Of a DNA stretch of 64,000 nt, positions 16,248-25,134 are shown piece after piece. Numbering within the stretch: the first letter of the stretch is position 1; every line of letters starts with the position of its first letter. This DNA is from Paenibacillus xerothermodurans (GTDB lineage Bacteria; Bacillota; Bacilli; Paenibacillales; NBRC-103111): contig NZ_NHRJ02000012.1 of NCBI RefSeq assembly GCF_002220865.2, positions 41,188 through 105,187 of the forward strand, written 5' to 3'. The notes beneath the pieces are model-generated. The model worked only from the letters and a program-made list of their open reading frames with translations. It was not told the DNA's origin and searched no databases. The position numbers and the translations under genes were made by a program.

Positions 16248-17356
16248 GATATCCAGCGGTCTTCTTTGATTCATTTCAGTTGGAGCATAACGCCAGACTA
16301 ATCCTAGCCCTCTGTCAGCGCCGTGGAATAAAGTGTTCATCGGTCACAAAGGGCATCGGCGCAGATGAGCGGATTGTGGCGGCTTGGTATCGAGCCGGCT
16401 TCCGTGATTTCGCTGACTCTCGACTGCAGAATCTAGCGGAAATACGACGCACCTACGGCCGCGACGTATCTCTCATGCTACTGCGGCTGCCAGCAGCCAG
16501 CGAGGCACATGACGTGGTGCGATTGTGCGATGTGAGCTTAAACTCGGAGCTCGAGACAATCCGTCTCCTTGGTCAGGCCGCGAGGCAGCTGAAACATCCC
16601 CACGAGATCATACTTATGACCGACTTGGGAGATTTGCGCGAAGGGCTGCTTCCGGAGCACCTATTGGACGCGGTCAGGGAGATAGTGAATATTCCGGCCA
16701 TCAAACTTGCCGGCATCGGTGTTAATTATACGTGCTATGGGGGCGTTCTGCCCAGTGTGGATTCATACAAGGAGTTGACGCACCTTGTGCATCAAGCTGA
16801 GGCACTCACGGAATATCCATTGCAACTCGTTTCCGGGGGCAATTCGAGCAGCCTGCCCTTAATACTCGGGAGCGGGAACTTGGGGAGAGTAAATCACTTG
16901 CGCATTGGTGAGGCGTTGCTGCTAGGCAGGGAAACCGCATTTGGTGAGAATATTCCGGGTCTGTATACGAAAGCCTTTATATTGGAGGCCGAAGTAGTGG
17001 AGCTGCAATGCAAACCTACTCTACCTCGAGGGGAAGCTGGCAGAGACGCCTTCGGTGGGGTCCCGTTATTCGAAGATCGTGGCTTTCGCATCCGGGCCGT
17101 TCTGGCCTTGGGTAAACAGGATGCGGTGGTGGAGCAACTACTCCCGGAGGCTGAAGGGGCTGATATTCTCGGAGCCAGCAGTGACCACTTGATTGTCGAT
17201 GTGACGGACGCACCACCGGTAAAGGTAGGTGATACGATGCGCTTCGAGCTGCGATATGGCGCCCTTCTTCACCTGATGACGTCATCCTACGTTGTCAAAT
17301 ATGAGCGGTCCGATCCTTTGCTGTGCAGACATTTGGCGTTGGCGGCGCAGGTTTGA
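16244..17356 (+). CDS. PLP-dependent amino-acid racemase, probable ornithine racemase (SfaC-like)
   Basis: A 370-residue fold-III PLP enzyme of the alanine racemase N-terminal family. The PLP lysine lies in SSVTKGIGADERIV (about residue 38). Barrel strands follow (FRDFADSRLQNLAEIR, EIILMTDLGDLREGL, LAGIGVNYTCYGG, LVSGGNSSSLPLIL, LRIGEALLLGRET), the pattern of the ornithine/YhfX-type racemases, not of housekeeping alanine racemase. ATG 16244 overlaps the NIS stop by four bases. In staphyloferrin A loci SfaC supplies D-ornithine; the same role is inferred here from context. Confidence 0.85.
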   Translation: MRYPAVFFDSFQLEHNARLILALCQRRGIKCSSVTKGIGADERIVAAWYRAGFRDFADSRLQNLAEIRRTYGRDVSLMLLRLPAASEAHDVVRLCDVSLNSELETIRLLGQAARQLKHPHEIILMTDLGDLREGLLPEHLLDAVREIVNIPAIKLAGIGVNYTCYGGVLPSVDSYKELTHLVHQAEALTEYPLQLVSGGNSSSLPLILGSGNLGRVNHLRIGEALLLGRETAFGENIPGLYTKAFILEAEVVELQCKPTLPRGEAGRDAFGGVPLFEDRGFRIRAVLALGKQDAVVEQLLPEAEGADILGASSDHLIVDVTDAPPVKVGDTMRFELRYGALLHLMTSSYVVKYERSDPLLCRHLALAAQV

Positions 17357-17444
17357 TCATACTGAAGAAACTGAGACAGGGCAGTCCTTTTTTGGTGACC
17401 TCTTTCTCAGAAAAAAATCACCTTTAAATAACACTGAGGGAACT

Positions 17445-17482
17445 AACTCCATTCTTCAACTCTTAGAAGAGTGGAGTTTTTT
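17445..17482 (+). terminator. Intrinsic terminator after the siderophore biosynthesis operon
   Basis: AACTCCATTCTTC (17445-17457) pairs with GAAGAGTGGAGTT (17466-17478) with one wobble pair, followed by TTTTTT. Confidence 0.88.
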
Positions 17483-17931
17483 CGGGTTATGGCACAGGCT
17501 TCCGCCGCCTAACCTGGGCTTATCAATATCATTTGTTGTTCCTTTACTTTTTCAGAATGAAGCTCCGGTAAACACCAATCATCTTTTTCTACTACCAATG
17601 CCAAATCGACGTCTCCATTTTGAGGCTCGTTGTGATGTCATTATGATCAAGGGATTTAAGATGGCTTTTTTAACGCCGCCTTTTTCAACAATGGTCTGGA
17701 AGGTTGTACAATGTCGAAGTTCCAATATAAATACATCCCTTTAGTTCGGTTTTACTGAACTATTTCTTCATTCTTATCATTTTACTAATAAGTAGTGGTG
17801 CATTACAATTAGGGCAGAATAACACTACGTTAGCCTGTGAAAGTAATGTGAAATGTGGTTAGTCCTCTTAGAACTGGGGGAATCATGTTACATACAGAGA
17901 AGTGTAGATGATGGATTGGAGAGTGTTAACC
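17483..17931. other. Gene-free stretch, no clear feature
   Basis: AT-rich interval between the siderophore operon terminator and the DsbA-like gene. Short open frames here have no ribosome binding site and no recognisable content. The promoter of the next gene should be in its last part but I cannot fix it. Confidence 0.5.
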
Positions 17932-18576
17932 GTGACAGTGAAGATAAAGGTTTATTCAGATTATGTGTGTCCCTTTTGTTTCTTGGCAGAAAAGCCTCTG
18001 GAGGAAGCCATTAAAGGAAAAGATGTAGAAGTGGAATGGATGCCGTATGAGTTGCGCCCCTACCCTAACGAAACGTTGAAACCCGAAGGTGATTACCTGC
18101 AAAGCACTTGGAGACAGTCTGTGTATCCAATGGCTGCACGTATGGGGATTGATATTGTTCTGCCGAGAGTTTCCCCCCAACCATACACTCATTTAGCCTT
18201 TGAAGGCTACCAATATGCGAAGGAAAAAGGAAAAGCCAACGAATACAATGATCGTATGCTGCGTGCCTTCTTTCAGGAAGAGCAAGATATCGGCAATATC
18301 GACGTGTTGACAAAGCTGGCAGGTGAAATAGGATTGGACGAGAAGGAGTATCGAGAGGCTCTGGAAACAAGAAAATACAAAGAAGCACATCGTAGAGCAC
18401 TAGAACATGCCTACTCGGAAGCAGATATTACGGCGGTTCCTACTTTTGTGATAGGTGACACTAAAATTGCAGGTATTCGTTCGAAGGAAACTCTTGAACA
18501 AATCATTAATGATGAAATAAGCAGACAAAAAATGGACTTCCCAGAAGGAATGGCTTGCGGCGTGGACGGCTGTTAA
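17932..18576 (+). CDS. DsbA-family (FrnE-like) oxidoreductase
   Basis: A 214-residue protein. GTG 17932, eight bases after GGAGAG, gives the usual family N-terminus TVKIKVYSDYVCPFCFLAEKPLEEA. The CPFC pair is the DsbA/FrnE-type redox motif, and the C-terminal ADITAVPTFVIGDTKIAGIRSKETLEQII contains the cis-Pro loop (VPTF). No signal peptide is present, so it acts in the cytoplasm as a dithiol oxidoreductase or isomerase. The end is Cys- and Gly-rich (MACGVDGC), a feature of some family members. An alcohol dehydrogenase-like gene follows on the same strand. Confidence 0.88.
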   Translation: MTVKIKVYSDYVCPFCFLAEKPLEEAIKGKDVEVEWMPYELRPYPNETLKPEGDYLQSTWRQSVYPMAARMGIDIVLPRVSPQPYTHLAFEGYQYAKEKGKANEYNDRMLRAFFQEEQDIGNIDVLTKLAGEIGLDEKEYREALETRKYKEAHRRALEHAYSEADITAVPTFVIGDTKIAGIRSKETLEQIINDEISRQKMDFPEGMACGVDGC

Positions 18577-18660
18577 AAAGTTTGTTCGAAACAACCTTTT
18601 TAGCAAGGGTAACGCGTTTACAGTTGGCATTCGAATTTCGCAAGGAAAGGAGTGTAACGT

Positions 18661-19596
18661 ATGAAAGCAGTAGTAATTGAACAATATGGCGGCCGGGAGC
18701 AATTAAAGGAACGAGACGTGCCCAAGCCGGTGCCAAAATCGAACCAAGTGGTGATGGAAATTCATGCGACGTCGATAAATCCCATTGATTGGAAAGTTCG
18801 TGAGGGGCTTTTAACTGAACGTGTTCCCTTACAATTCCCCATTATTCTAGGCTGGGATGCCGCCGGGGTAATCACTGAGGTAGGATCTGAGGTGAAAAAT
18901 TACCAAATTGGGGACCGAGTCTTCGCAAGACCGGCAACCACGGACAAGGGAACCTACGCAGAATATACAGCCGTTGATGAAGATCTGCTGGCTAGGATCC
19001 CAGAGAATCTGACTTTTGTGGAAGCGGCATCCATCCCGCTTGCAGCACTAACAGCATGGCAATGCCTCGTGGATTTTGCAAATGTTCAAAAGGACTACAA
19101 GGTATTGATCCATGCAGGGGCGGGAGGGGTCGGAAGTTTAGGCATACAAATCGCAAAGCATTTCGGCGCCTATGTGGCCACAACGGCAAGTAAGGAAAAT
19201 CATGAGCTTCTGCGTTCCCTTGGCGCCGACCTGGTTATCGATTACAAAGCTGTCGATTTCGAACAGGCACTCGAAGGCTATGATATCGTGGTAGATACCG
19301 TGGGGGGCCAGACGCTGCGGAAAAGCTACCGCGTGTTAAAGGAGGGCGGCAAATTGGTGTTCGTTGTGGAACCGCCGGATGAGGCGGAGGCACAGCGACA
19401 TGGGGTTAATACAGCCTTTTTGTGGCTTAATGAAAATGGAGAACAGCTTCAGCAGCTGGCCGATCTTTTAAAAAAAGAAATTGTAAAACCTTCGGTGGGT
19501 CACGTCCTTCCATTCAGTGAGCAAGGGATAAAAGAGGCGCATGCAATCAGTGAGAGTCATCATGCTAAAGGAAAAATAGTCATAAAGATGAAATAA
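18661..19596 (+). CDS. NADP-dependent quinone oxidoreductase / medium-chain reductase (zeta-crystallin type)
   Basis: A 311-residue member of the MDR superfamily without the catalytic zinc ligands. ATG 18661 follows AAAGGAG. The N-terminal GroES-like domain holds IHATSINPIDWKVREGLL and LGWDAAGVITEVGSEV, and the Rossmann domain has VLIHAGAGGVGSLGIQIAKHFGA, a clear AxxGxxG nucleotide motif. The closing segment HHAKGKIVIKM is typical of the family. It would reduce quinones or enones with NADPH. A hairpin at 19643 ends the transcript. Confidence 0.9.
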   Translation: MKAVVIEQYGGREQLKERDVPKPVPKSNQVVMEIHATSINPIDWKVREGLLTERVPLQFPIILGWDAAGVITEVGSEVKNYQIGDRVFARPATTDKGTYAEYTAVDEDLLARIPENLTFVEAASIPLAALTAWQCLVDFANVQKDYKVLIHAGAGGVGSLGIQIAKHFGAYVATTASKENHELLRSLGADLVIDYKAVDFEQALEGYDIVVDTVGGQTLRKSYRVLKEGGKLVFVVEPPDEAEAQRHGVNTAFLWLNENGEQLQQLADLLKKEIVKPSVGHVLPFSEQGIKEAHAISESHHAKGKIVIKMK

Positions 19597-19642
19597 GTCA
19601 GTTTTAGCGGCAAGGAGCTCCTCGCCACCATCAAAGAAATTC

Positions 19643-19680
19643 AAAGCAGCTAGTACAGTTCTTACAGGCTAGCTGCTTTA
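19643..19680 (+). terminator. Probable terminator after the MDR gene
   Basis: AAAGCAGCTAG (19643-19653) pairs perfectly with CTAGCTGCTTT (19669-19679); the T tract is short. Confidence 0.6.
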
Positions 19681-19902
19681 GTGTGTTCAGTTAGCCCTTT
19701 TCGTTAAGCAAAAGCCGTGTGGGAAGTGTCGGCAATCTATTTTTGGTCGGTAGTACAAGCGCAGAATCCTCTGGTCCAGGGATGGTCCTGTTTTGAAATT
19801 ATCGGGGAACTAATACAGCCTTTGAAGCGTCTATATTATAGAAAAGAGCAGTTGTTTTGATCAGTAGTGGCATAGAAACGCGCGGCTCACTAAGAAGGGA
19901 AA

Positions 19903-20610
19903 GTGAAGTATGAAAAAAAGGATGTTTACTTTGGGATCATTCTCGGCGTGTCAGCCAGCAGTACAACAGCAGTTTTCGCAGCTGATACCATTCAAGCCTA
20001 CTTGTACCCTGTGAAAGTGATTTTTAATGGAGAGGAACAAAAAATTCCTGAAGAATCCAGTGTGATCAACTACAATAATCAAGCTTATGTCCCCCTCCGT
20101 TTTGTTTCTGAAAAAATCGGTGCAACAGTTGGGTATCAAGAAGGTGCCACAGTTGAGGAGACAAAGATCACATTAGACTTTACTAAGCAAGGTGCCACCG
20201 AAGTAAATAATCTGATCGTAGATAAAGAGTTGATCTCCATCGCAAGTCAAGGGAAGTTACAAGGAATCGACATTCCGCTCGGGACCTCCAAAGAGGAGTT
20301 AATTAATAAGCTGGGCGAACCGGATTCGATTAAAAAAGCCAACAGCGAAGAGTACAAGTATGGTAGAACGACTTTTTACATTTATAGAGATACGGTAAAT
20401 GTAATCGATGCAGAATTGGATCTCTCTCCCGCTGAAGTCAAAAGTATTCTCGGAAAACCACATATAGACGGTATGAGTGATGCAGGGGTAACGCAGTATC
20501 TTGTGGGATATGAGGCAGATCCAAACTATTTATGCTTTTCATACACGTCCGAAGAATCAAAATCCGGTGTACTTCGATTGAAAAACCCGAAAGGATCTTC
20601 CAGTCAATAA
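19903..20610 (+). CDS. Stalk-domain (copper amine oxidase N-terminal-like) secreted protein
   Basis: A 235-residue protein starting with GTG 19903 after AAGAAGGGAAA. Residues 1-27 form a signal peptide ending AVFAAD. The stalk domain follows: IQAYLYPVKVIFNGEEQKI, then INYNNQAYVPLRFVSEKIGATVGY and a KITLDF strand, the pattern found in many Paenibacillus surface proteins. The C-terminal half (IDIPLGTSKEELINKLGEPDSIKK and later LSPAEVKSILGKPH) contains two short repeats resembling SmpA/BLIP-like 'G.s.eev...LG.P' units. Role unknown, cell-surface location inferred. Confidence 0.82.
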   Translation: MKYEKKDVYFGIILGVSASSTTAVFAADTIQAYLYPVKVIFNGEEQKIPEESSVINYNNQAYVPLRFVSEKIGATVGYQEGATVEETKITLDFTKQGATEVNNLIVDKELISIASQGKLQGIDIPLGTSKEELINKLGEPDSIKKANSEEYKYGRTTFYIYRDTVNVIDAELDLSPAEVKSILGKPHIDGMSDAGVTQYLVGYEADPNYLCFSYTSEESKSGVLRLKNPKGSSSQ

Positions 20611-20725
20611 CAGCACATAACACTAGTGATTTTTATAAATAGGCACAAACGAATGCCGCGCCATAAGCGGCTTATTCTATTTGATACCGATCTGGTTATA
20701 ATGGGAAGAGCGATCGCAGGAAAGG

Positions 20726-21859
20726 ATGAAATCATCATTGAAGGTAATTGTCATTGGAGCCGGGATTGCTGGAGCATCGACTGCATACCATTTGGCTAAG
20801 CAGGGAGCGGATGTCCTCATTATCGATCGGCAAGATGCAGGACAGGCCACGGATGCGGCTGCCGGGATTATTTGTCCCTGGCTGTCACAGCGGCGCAATC
20901 AGGCTTGGTACCGACTTGCGAAAGCCGGCGCGCGGTATTACCCTGTGCTAATTGAAGCGATTGAAAGCGAAGGGGAAACCGAAACCGGATATGCCAGGGT
21001 CGGCGCCCTCAGTATACATAGGGATGCGGAAAAGATCACCAAAATGGAAGAACGAGCCTATAAGCGTTTGGCAGACGCGCCAGAAATCGGTGAGATTACC
21101 CGGCTAGAAGAGCAGAGAACTCGAGAGCTCTTTCCGTTGCTCGGTGAGGGATACTCTTCCCTTCATATTAGTGGGGCCGCCCGTGTCGATGGCCGGGCAT
21201 TGCGTGACGCGCTGCTTCGCTCTGCACAGAGGAATGGAGCTAAGCTTATATATGGGGATGCTGGGCTTGCGTTTGCATCGAACCGTGTCACGGGCGTAAC
21301 GTGCGGGGCAAATCGCTACTCAGCTGACATGGTTATCGTTTGTGCGGGAGCTTGGGCGGGACATCTGCTGCAACCCTTAGGCATTGATTTCAAAGTAAGG
21401 TATCAGAAGGCGCAAATCATGCACTTGCAGGTGCCAGACACCAAGCAAAATACTGGCAGCTGGCCGGTGGTTATGCCGCCTTCGGATCAATATCTGCTCG
21501 CCTTTGAGCAGCAGAAAATCGTAATCGGGGCAACTCATGAGAATGATATAGAAGGCTACGACACCAGGATCACACCAGGCGGAATGCATGAAATTTTAAG
21601 TAAAGGCCTCACATTGGCGCCTGCTCTGGCAGATAGCACGTTCCAGGAAGTAAGGGTCGGCTTTCGCCCTTTCACGGCCGATTTTCTTCCGGTCATCGGC
21701 GCCGTACCAGGCTGGGAAGGACTTCTTGCGGCAAACGGTCTCGGAGCCTCCGGATTGACGATGGGCCCTTATATTGGCAGCCAGCTAGCTAAGCTAGCGC
21801 TAGGAGTGGAATTCGATATCGATCTAACCGACTATGACATTCGAAAAGCCATTGGCTGA
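20726..21859 (+). CDS. FAD-dependent oxidoreductase (DadA/glycine oxidase family)
   Basis: A 377-residue flavoprotein. The dinucleotide motif VIVIGAGIAGASTAYHLAKQGADVLIID is at the N-terminus. DAAAGIICPWLSQRRNQAW is the family substrate-side loop, GAARVDGRALRDALLRSA and MVIVCAGAWAGHLLQPLG follow, and the C-terminal GFRPFTADFLPVIGAVPGWEGLLAANGLGASGLTMGP is the second FAD-binding block. It probably oxidises a D-amino acid, glycine or an N-methyl amine; the substrate is not readable. ATG 20726 is next to GGAAAGG. Apparently monocistronic. Confidence 0.88.
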   Translation: MKSSLKVIVIGAGIAGASTAYHLAKQGADVLIIDRQDAGQATDAAAGIICPWLSQRRNQAWYRLAKAGARYYPVLIEAIESEGETETGYARVGALSIHRDAEKITKMEERAYKRLADAPEIGEITRLEEQRTRELFPLLGEGYSSLHISGAARVDGRALRDALLRSAQRNGAKLIYGDAGLAFASNRVTGVTCGANRYSADMVIVCAGAWAGHLLQPLGIDFKVRYQKAQIMHLQVPDTKQNTGSWPVVMPPSDQYLLAFEQQKIVIGATHENDIEGYDTRITPGGMHEILSKGLTLAPALADSTFQEVRVGFRPFTADFLPVIGAVPGWEGLLAANGLGASGLTMGPYIGSQLAKLALGVEFDIDLTDYDIRKAIG

Positions 21860-22116
21860 CCTATTTGGTTTGTCACCGGAGTGGGAGGAGGAAAATCAAA
21901 ATAATCCGCCAGACACAGAGCCTATTAATCCTCAATCATCAATTCGACCCATTCGAGCCTCTTCTTTATCGGACATCGTTACCGAATCTTTTCCACACAC
22001 GAGTGTCTTCTTTTTTACCTCGATGGCTTCTGGTGCGACCTGAGCACACAAAAAAGCGGCAGGATTGCTTGACATCAATCTTTTTTTCAAGGTGCCTTGA
22101 AAGGGGGAATAAGACA

Positions 22117-22512
22117 ATGAACCAAGACATTGTCATCAATTTACCAATAGAACCTCACGAAGTTCCTGCTTTGAGAGAAATGGTGGGTTGGAACGGACGA
22201 CATTGTGATTACCCGATTTTATTTGACCGATGTCATTTTTGGGCTGGGCTGAGAGATGAACAAAATCAGCTCATAGCATTCGGTTATGTTGCCGGTATGG
22301 GGCTTCAACATGGCTATATGGAGGATATAATCGTACACCCACACTATCAGCGAAAAGGAATAGGTCAAGGTTTAGTGAAGACATTGCTTGAACAAGCTGA
22401 GCGTGTCGGGCTGGAAATCGTAACCTTGACCTGTGATTCCAAGCATACGAAATTTTATACCGAGTGTGGCTTCGCAACTTGTTCTGGCGTTGTATGGCGG
22501 AGAAAGGTCTAA
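22117..22512 (+). CDS. GNAT-family N-acetyltransferase
   Basis: A 131-residue protein. The frame extends upstream, but ATG 22117 follows AAGGGGGAA and gives the family N-terminus. The acetyl-CoA motif A is VHPHYQRKGIGQGLVKTLLEQA (R/Q-x-x-G-x-G present as QRKGIG), preceded by the strand MEDIIV, and followed by LTCDSKHTKFYTECGFATC, the motif B 'FY...GF' ending. Substrate unknown. The next gene downstream is a nucleotidyltransferase resembling aminoglycoside-modifying enzymes. Confidence 0.88.
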   Translation: MNQDIVINLPIEPHEVPALREMVGWNGRHCDYPILFDRCHFWAGLRDEQNQLIAFGYVAGMGLQHGYMEDIIVHPHYQRKGIGQGLVKTLLEQAERVGLEIVTLTCDSKHTKFYTECGFATCSGVVWRRKV

Positions 22513-22640
22513 GGAAAGTACGTGGATTCAGCGGCACAAGGCGACTATGCCGTCATCGGCGGTCTCGTTCACAGGCACGTAATAGACGTCGCCATGAATA
22601 ACTGTACGCACAAAATTATGCGCAGAGTGGAGGCGGCAAT

Positions 22641-23201
22641 ATGGAACCATGCGATTTCATTCATTTCATAATGAAGGATTTCAAAAGACCATGGGGCATC
22701 GCTGGCGGCTGGTCAACGGACCTTTTTCTCGGTGCGAAAACGAGAGACCACGCTGATATCGAAATAATTATCTTTAGAAACGATCAATTAGCTATGCAAG
22801 AGCATTTGCTCGGCTGGAGCTTTAAACAAGTGCGAAACGGACTAGTTGCCGCATGGGCGCCAGGTGAGACGTTAGATCCTCCTATACATGAAACCTACGC
22901 GGACAAAGCAAATGAGAAGATAGAGATACTTCTGAATGAATGTGACTTTCACCACTGGATATATCGTAGAGATAACAGAATACGCAGAGATTTAAACAAA
23001 ACCATTTTGGTAACGCCGAACGGGATACCTTTTCTAAGTCCCGAAATCACACTGCTATACAAGTCGAAAAATGCAAGAGCAAAGGACGAGACGGACTTTA
23101 GTAATACTTGTGAGCATATGAATTTGGAACAAAAACACTGGCTCCGTGCGGCGCTGCAGCTCACCTACATCGAACATCCTTGGATCCGGCTGCTGAAATA
23201 G
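22641..23201 (+). CDS. Nucleotidyltransferase, aminoglycoside 2''-adenylyltransferase-like
   Basis: A 186-residue protein. WGIAGGWSTDLFLGAKTRDHADIEIIIFR carries the GGW-x-x-D-L-x-x-G ... R-x-H-x-D-I-E-I pattern that ANT(2'')-I and lincosamide nucleotidyltransferases share; the two acidic metal ligands of the D-x-E motif are present. The rest (DPPIHETYADKANEKIEILL, PYLSPEIxLLYK-like LSPEITLLYKSKNARAKDETDF) is also family-typical, including the SPE and K-x-x-R-x-K-D-x-x-D segment. Adenylyl transfer to an aminoglycoside or lincosamide is possible, but many chromosomal homologues confer no resistance. ATG 22641 follows GTGGAGGCGG. Confidence 0.85.
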   Translation: MEPCDFIHFIMKDFKRPWGIAGGWSTDLFLGAKTRDHADIEIIIFRNDQLAMQEHLLGWSFKQVRNGLVAAWAPGETLDPPIHETYADKANEKIEILLNECDFHHWIYRRDNRIRRDLNKTILVTPNGIPFLSPEITLLYKSKNARAKDETDFSNTCEHMNLEQKHWLRAALQLTYIEHPWIRLLK

Positions 23202-23399
23202 CGGGACGGCATAGCTGATCAATCCGCAAACGAATACGGGATGGCGACGCACGCCAGGCGGTATATGAGAGAACTACCAGTTGCCAGAGACGAGTCACAC
23301 TGATATATTATTCAATATGTTATATTTGCTGACAGTGGATCTAACCCTTTGTCCAGTAATAACATCTTGAATTGACATGAGAGAAGAGGGACCCGGATT

Positions 23400-24653
23400 A
23401 TGAAAAGGTTTGGACTTGCTTTGCAAATTCTGGCTGGCTTGGTTTTGGGTATCGCAGTGGGAGCCGTGTTTTATGGTAATCCCAATGTCACCGCGTACCT
23501 GCAGCCAATCGGAGATATTTTTATACGTTTGATCAAGATGATTGTAGTTCCTATTGTTGTATCTACCTTGATTGTCGGCGTTGCCGGCGTCGGGGATATG
23601 AAACAGCTCGGTAAAATTGGCGGAAAGACAATTATTTATTTTGAAATAGTGACTACGGTTGCCATTATTCTGGGTCTTCTTGCTGCGAATATTTTTCAGC
23701 CGGGTGCCGGCGTTAATATGGATCAGCTGCAAAAAACTGACATCAATAGTTACGTCGAAACAGCGGAACACAGTCAGCATTCGGGGTTCGCAGAAACGTT
23801 TGTGAACATCGTGCCGAAAAACATTTTTGAGGCGCTAATGAAAGGCGATATGCTGGCCGTTATATTCTTCTCGGTCTTGTTCGGATTAGGAGTGGCCGCG
23901 ATAGGGGAGAAAGGAAAGCCGGTGCTGGCGTTCTTCCAGGGTACGGCTGACGCCATGTTCTACGTCACGAACCAAATTATGAAGTTCGCACCGTTTGGTG
24001 TGTTTGCGCTTATCGGGGTGACTGTATCCAAATTTGGACTGGCCTCCCTAATTCCGCTAGGGAAGCTTGTACTGCTCGTGTACGGAGCGATGATTTTCTT
24101 CATTGTTGTTGTTTTGGGAATCATTGCGAAGTGGGCCGGAACTAGCATTTTCTCCCTGATTAAAATTTTGAAGGACGAGCTGCTGCTAGCGTACACGACC
24201 TCAAGCTCCGAGACCGTACTGCCGAGAGTCATTGAAAAGATGGAGAAGTTCGGCTGCCCGAAAGTAATCACTTCCTTCGTTGTTCCGACCGGGTACTCGT
24301 TTAACCTGGACGGATCGACATTATACCAGGCGATAGCTGCGATCTTCATCGCTCAAATGTACGGTATGCAGTTGTCGCTAACGGAGCAAATCACTCTGCT
24401 GCTTGTGCTGATGGTGACATCCAAAGGGATTGCCGGTGTACCGGGCGTATCGTTCGTAGTGCTGCTTGCGACCTTGGGCAGCGTTGGTATTCCTGTTGAA
24501 GGTCTTGCATTCATTGCAGGAATCGACCGAATCCTAGATATGGCTAGAACCGTAGTTAACGTGCTGGGCAACTCGCTCGCCGCCGTTGTCATCTCCAAGT
24601 CGGAGAAACAATACGACAGCGTTAAGGGCAAAGCCTATTTCAGTTCAATATGA
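23400..24653 (+). CDS. Dicarboxylate/amino acid:cation symporter (DAACS, GltP/DctA type)
   Basis: A 417-residue transporter. The two re-entrant-loop signatures are present: LAYTTSSSETVLPRVIEKMEKFG (serine-rich hairpin) and FVVPTGYSFNLDGSTLYQAI with the NLDGS motif. The membrane segments VVPIVVSTLIVGVAG and the C-terminal AFIAGIDRILDMARTVVNVLGN complete the substrate site; the Asp and Arg/Thr there bind aspartate or glutamate. It probably imports glutamate, aspartate or C4-dicarboxylates using protons or sodium. A strong terminator follows at 24661. Confidence 0.93.
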   Translation: MKRFGLALQILAGLVLGIAVGAVFYGNPNVTAYLQPIGDIFIRLIKMIVVPIVVSTLIVGVAGVGDMKQLGKIGGKTIIYFEIVTTVAIILGLLAANIFQPGAGVNMDQLQKTDINSYVETAEHSQHSGFAETFVNIVPKNIFEALMKGDMLAVIFFSVLFGLGVAAIGEKGKPVLAFFQGTADAMFYVTNQIMKFAPFGVFALIGVTVSKFGLASLIPLGKLVLLVYGAMIFFIVVVLGIIAKWAGTSIFSLIKILKDELLLAYTTSSSETVLPRVIEKMEKFGCPKVITSFVVPTGYSFNLDGSTLYQAIAAIFIAQMYGMQLSLTEQITLLLVLMVTSKGIAGVPGVSFVVLLATLGSVGIPVEGLAFIAGIDRILDMARTVVNVLGNSLAAVVISKSEKQYDSVKGKAYFSSI

Positions 24654-24660
24654 ATAAGCG

Positions 24661-24693
24661 AGCAGTCTCCAGTTTCCTTGGAGGCTGCTTTTT
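24661..24693 (+). terminator. Intrinsic terminator after the symporter gene
   Basis: AGCAGTCTCCA (24661-24671) pairs with TGGAGGCTGCT (24679-24689) with one G-T pair, followed by TTTTT. Confidence 0.9.
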
Positions 24694-25016
24694 GTTTGAT
24701 ACAGTCTTGGTGATAGCTGCCTTGCCGGTCAACACATAGCAGCCTGGTACTGGTGGGCCAAACATGGATAAAGGTAGGATTTTTGCAGGGCCAGTCATGT
24801 TCATTGGCGTACATCTCCCTTTTTACTTGTGGCGGAATTGCACCGCGTCGCCGGGCAGACACCGAGCTGGTGAGCTTCGGACCGATCTTTTATTTTGTTG
24901 ATGGGAAATATCAATTATTTTCAACAACGTAGGGTTCACTGTGATAAAATGGTAACATGATATGGTTACGCTTACATCAACTTGACCCATTTGCACGGCG
25001 AGGGGAGGATGGGCTT

Positions 25017-25030
25017 TGAAAGCGTTGCCA
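25017..25030 (+). promoter_or_regulatory. cre-like CcpA site upstream of the lyase-like gene
   Basis: TGAAAGCGTTGCCA matches the cre consensus TGWAAnCGnTnWCA at all fixed positions but one. It lies about 105 bp upstream of the start codon of a secreted carbohydrate-active protein, a typical target of catabolite repression. No promoter could be fixed around it. Confidence 0.55.
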
Positions 25031-25134
25031 AATAACTACCCTCGATGCACCACAAAAATTGGAATTTGGAACTGGGGGATGCGATGACTGTTGCTCGTTT
25101 TTAATTGCAGTTACAAAATAAAGGAGGCTGCAAG

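Noticed and set aside
22520..22640. Minus-strand fragment ending HGDVYYVPVNETADDGIVALCR-like
   Set aside because: It could be the tail of a lost gene, but it is only about 40 codons and matches nothing I know.
24635..24862. Minus-strand 75-codon frame with many Cys and Trp residues
   Set aside because: It runs through the symporter terminator in reverse and its only candidate ribosome binding site touches the ATG. I could not match it to any family.
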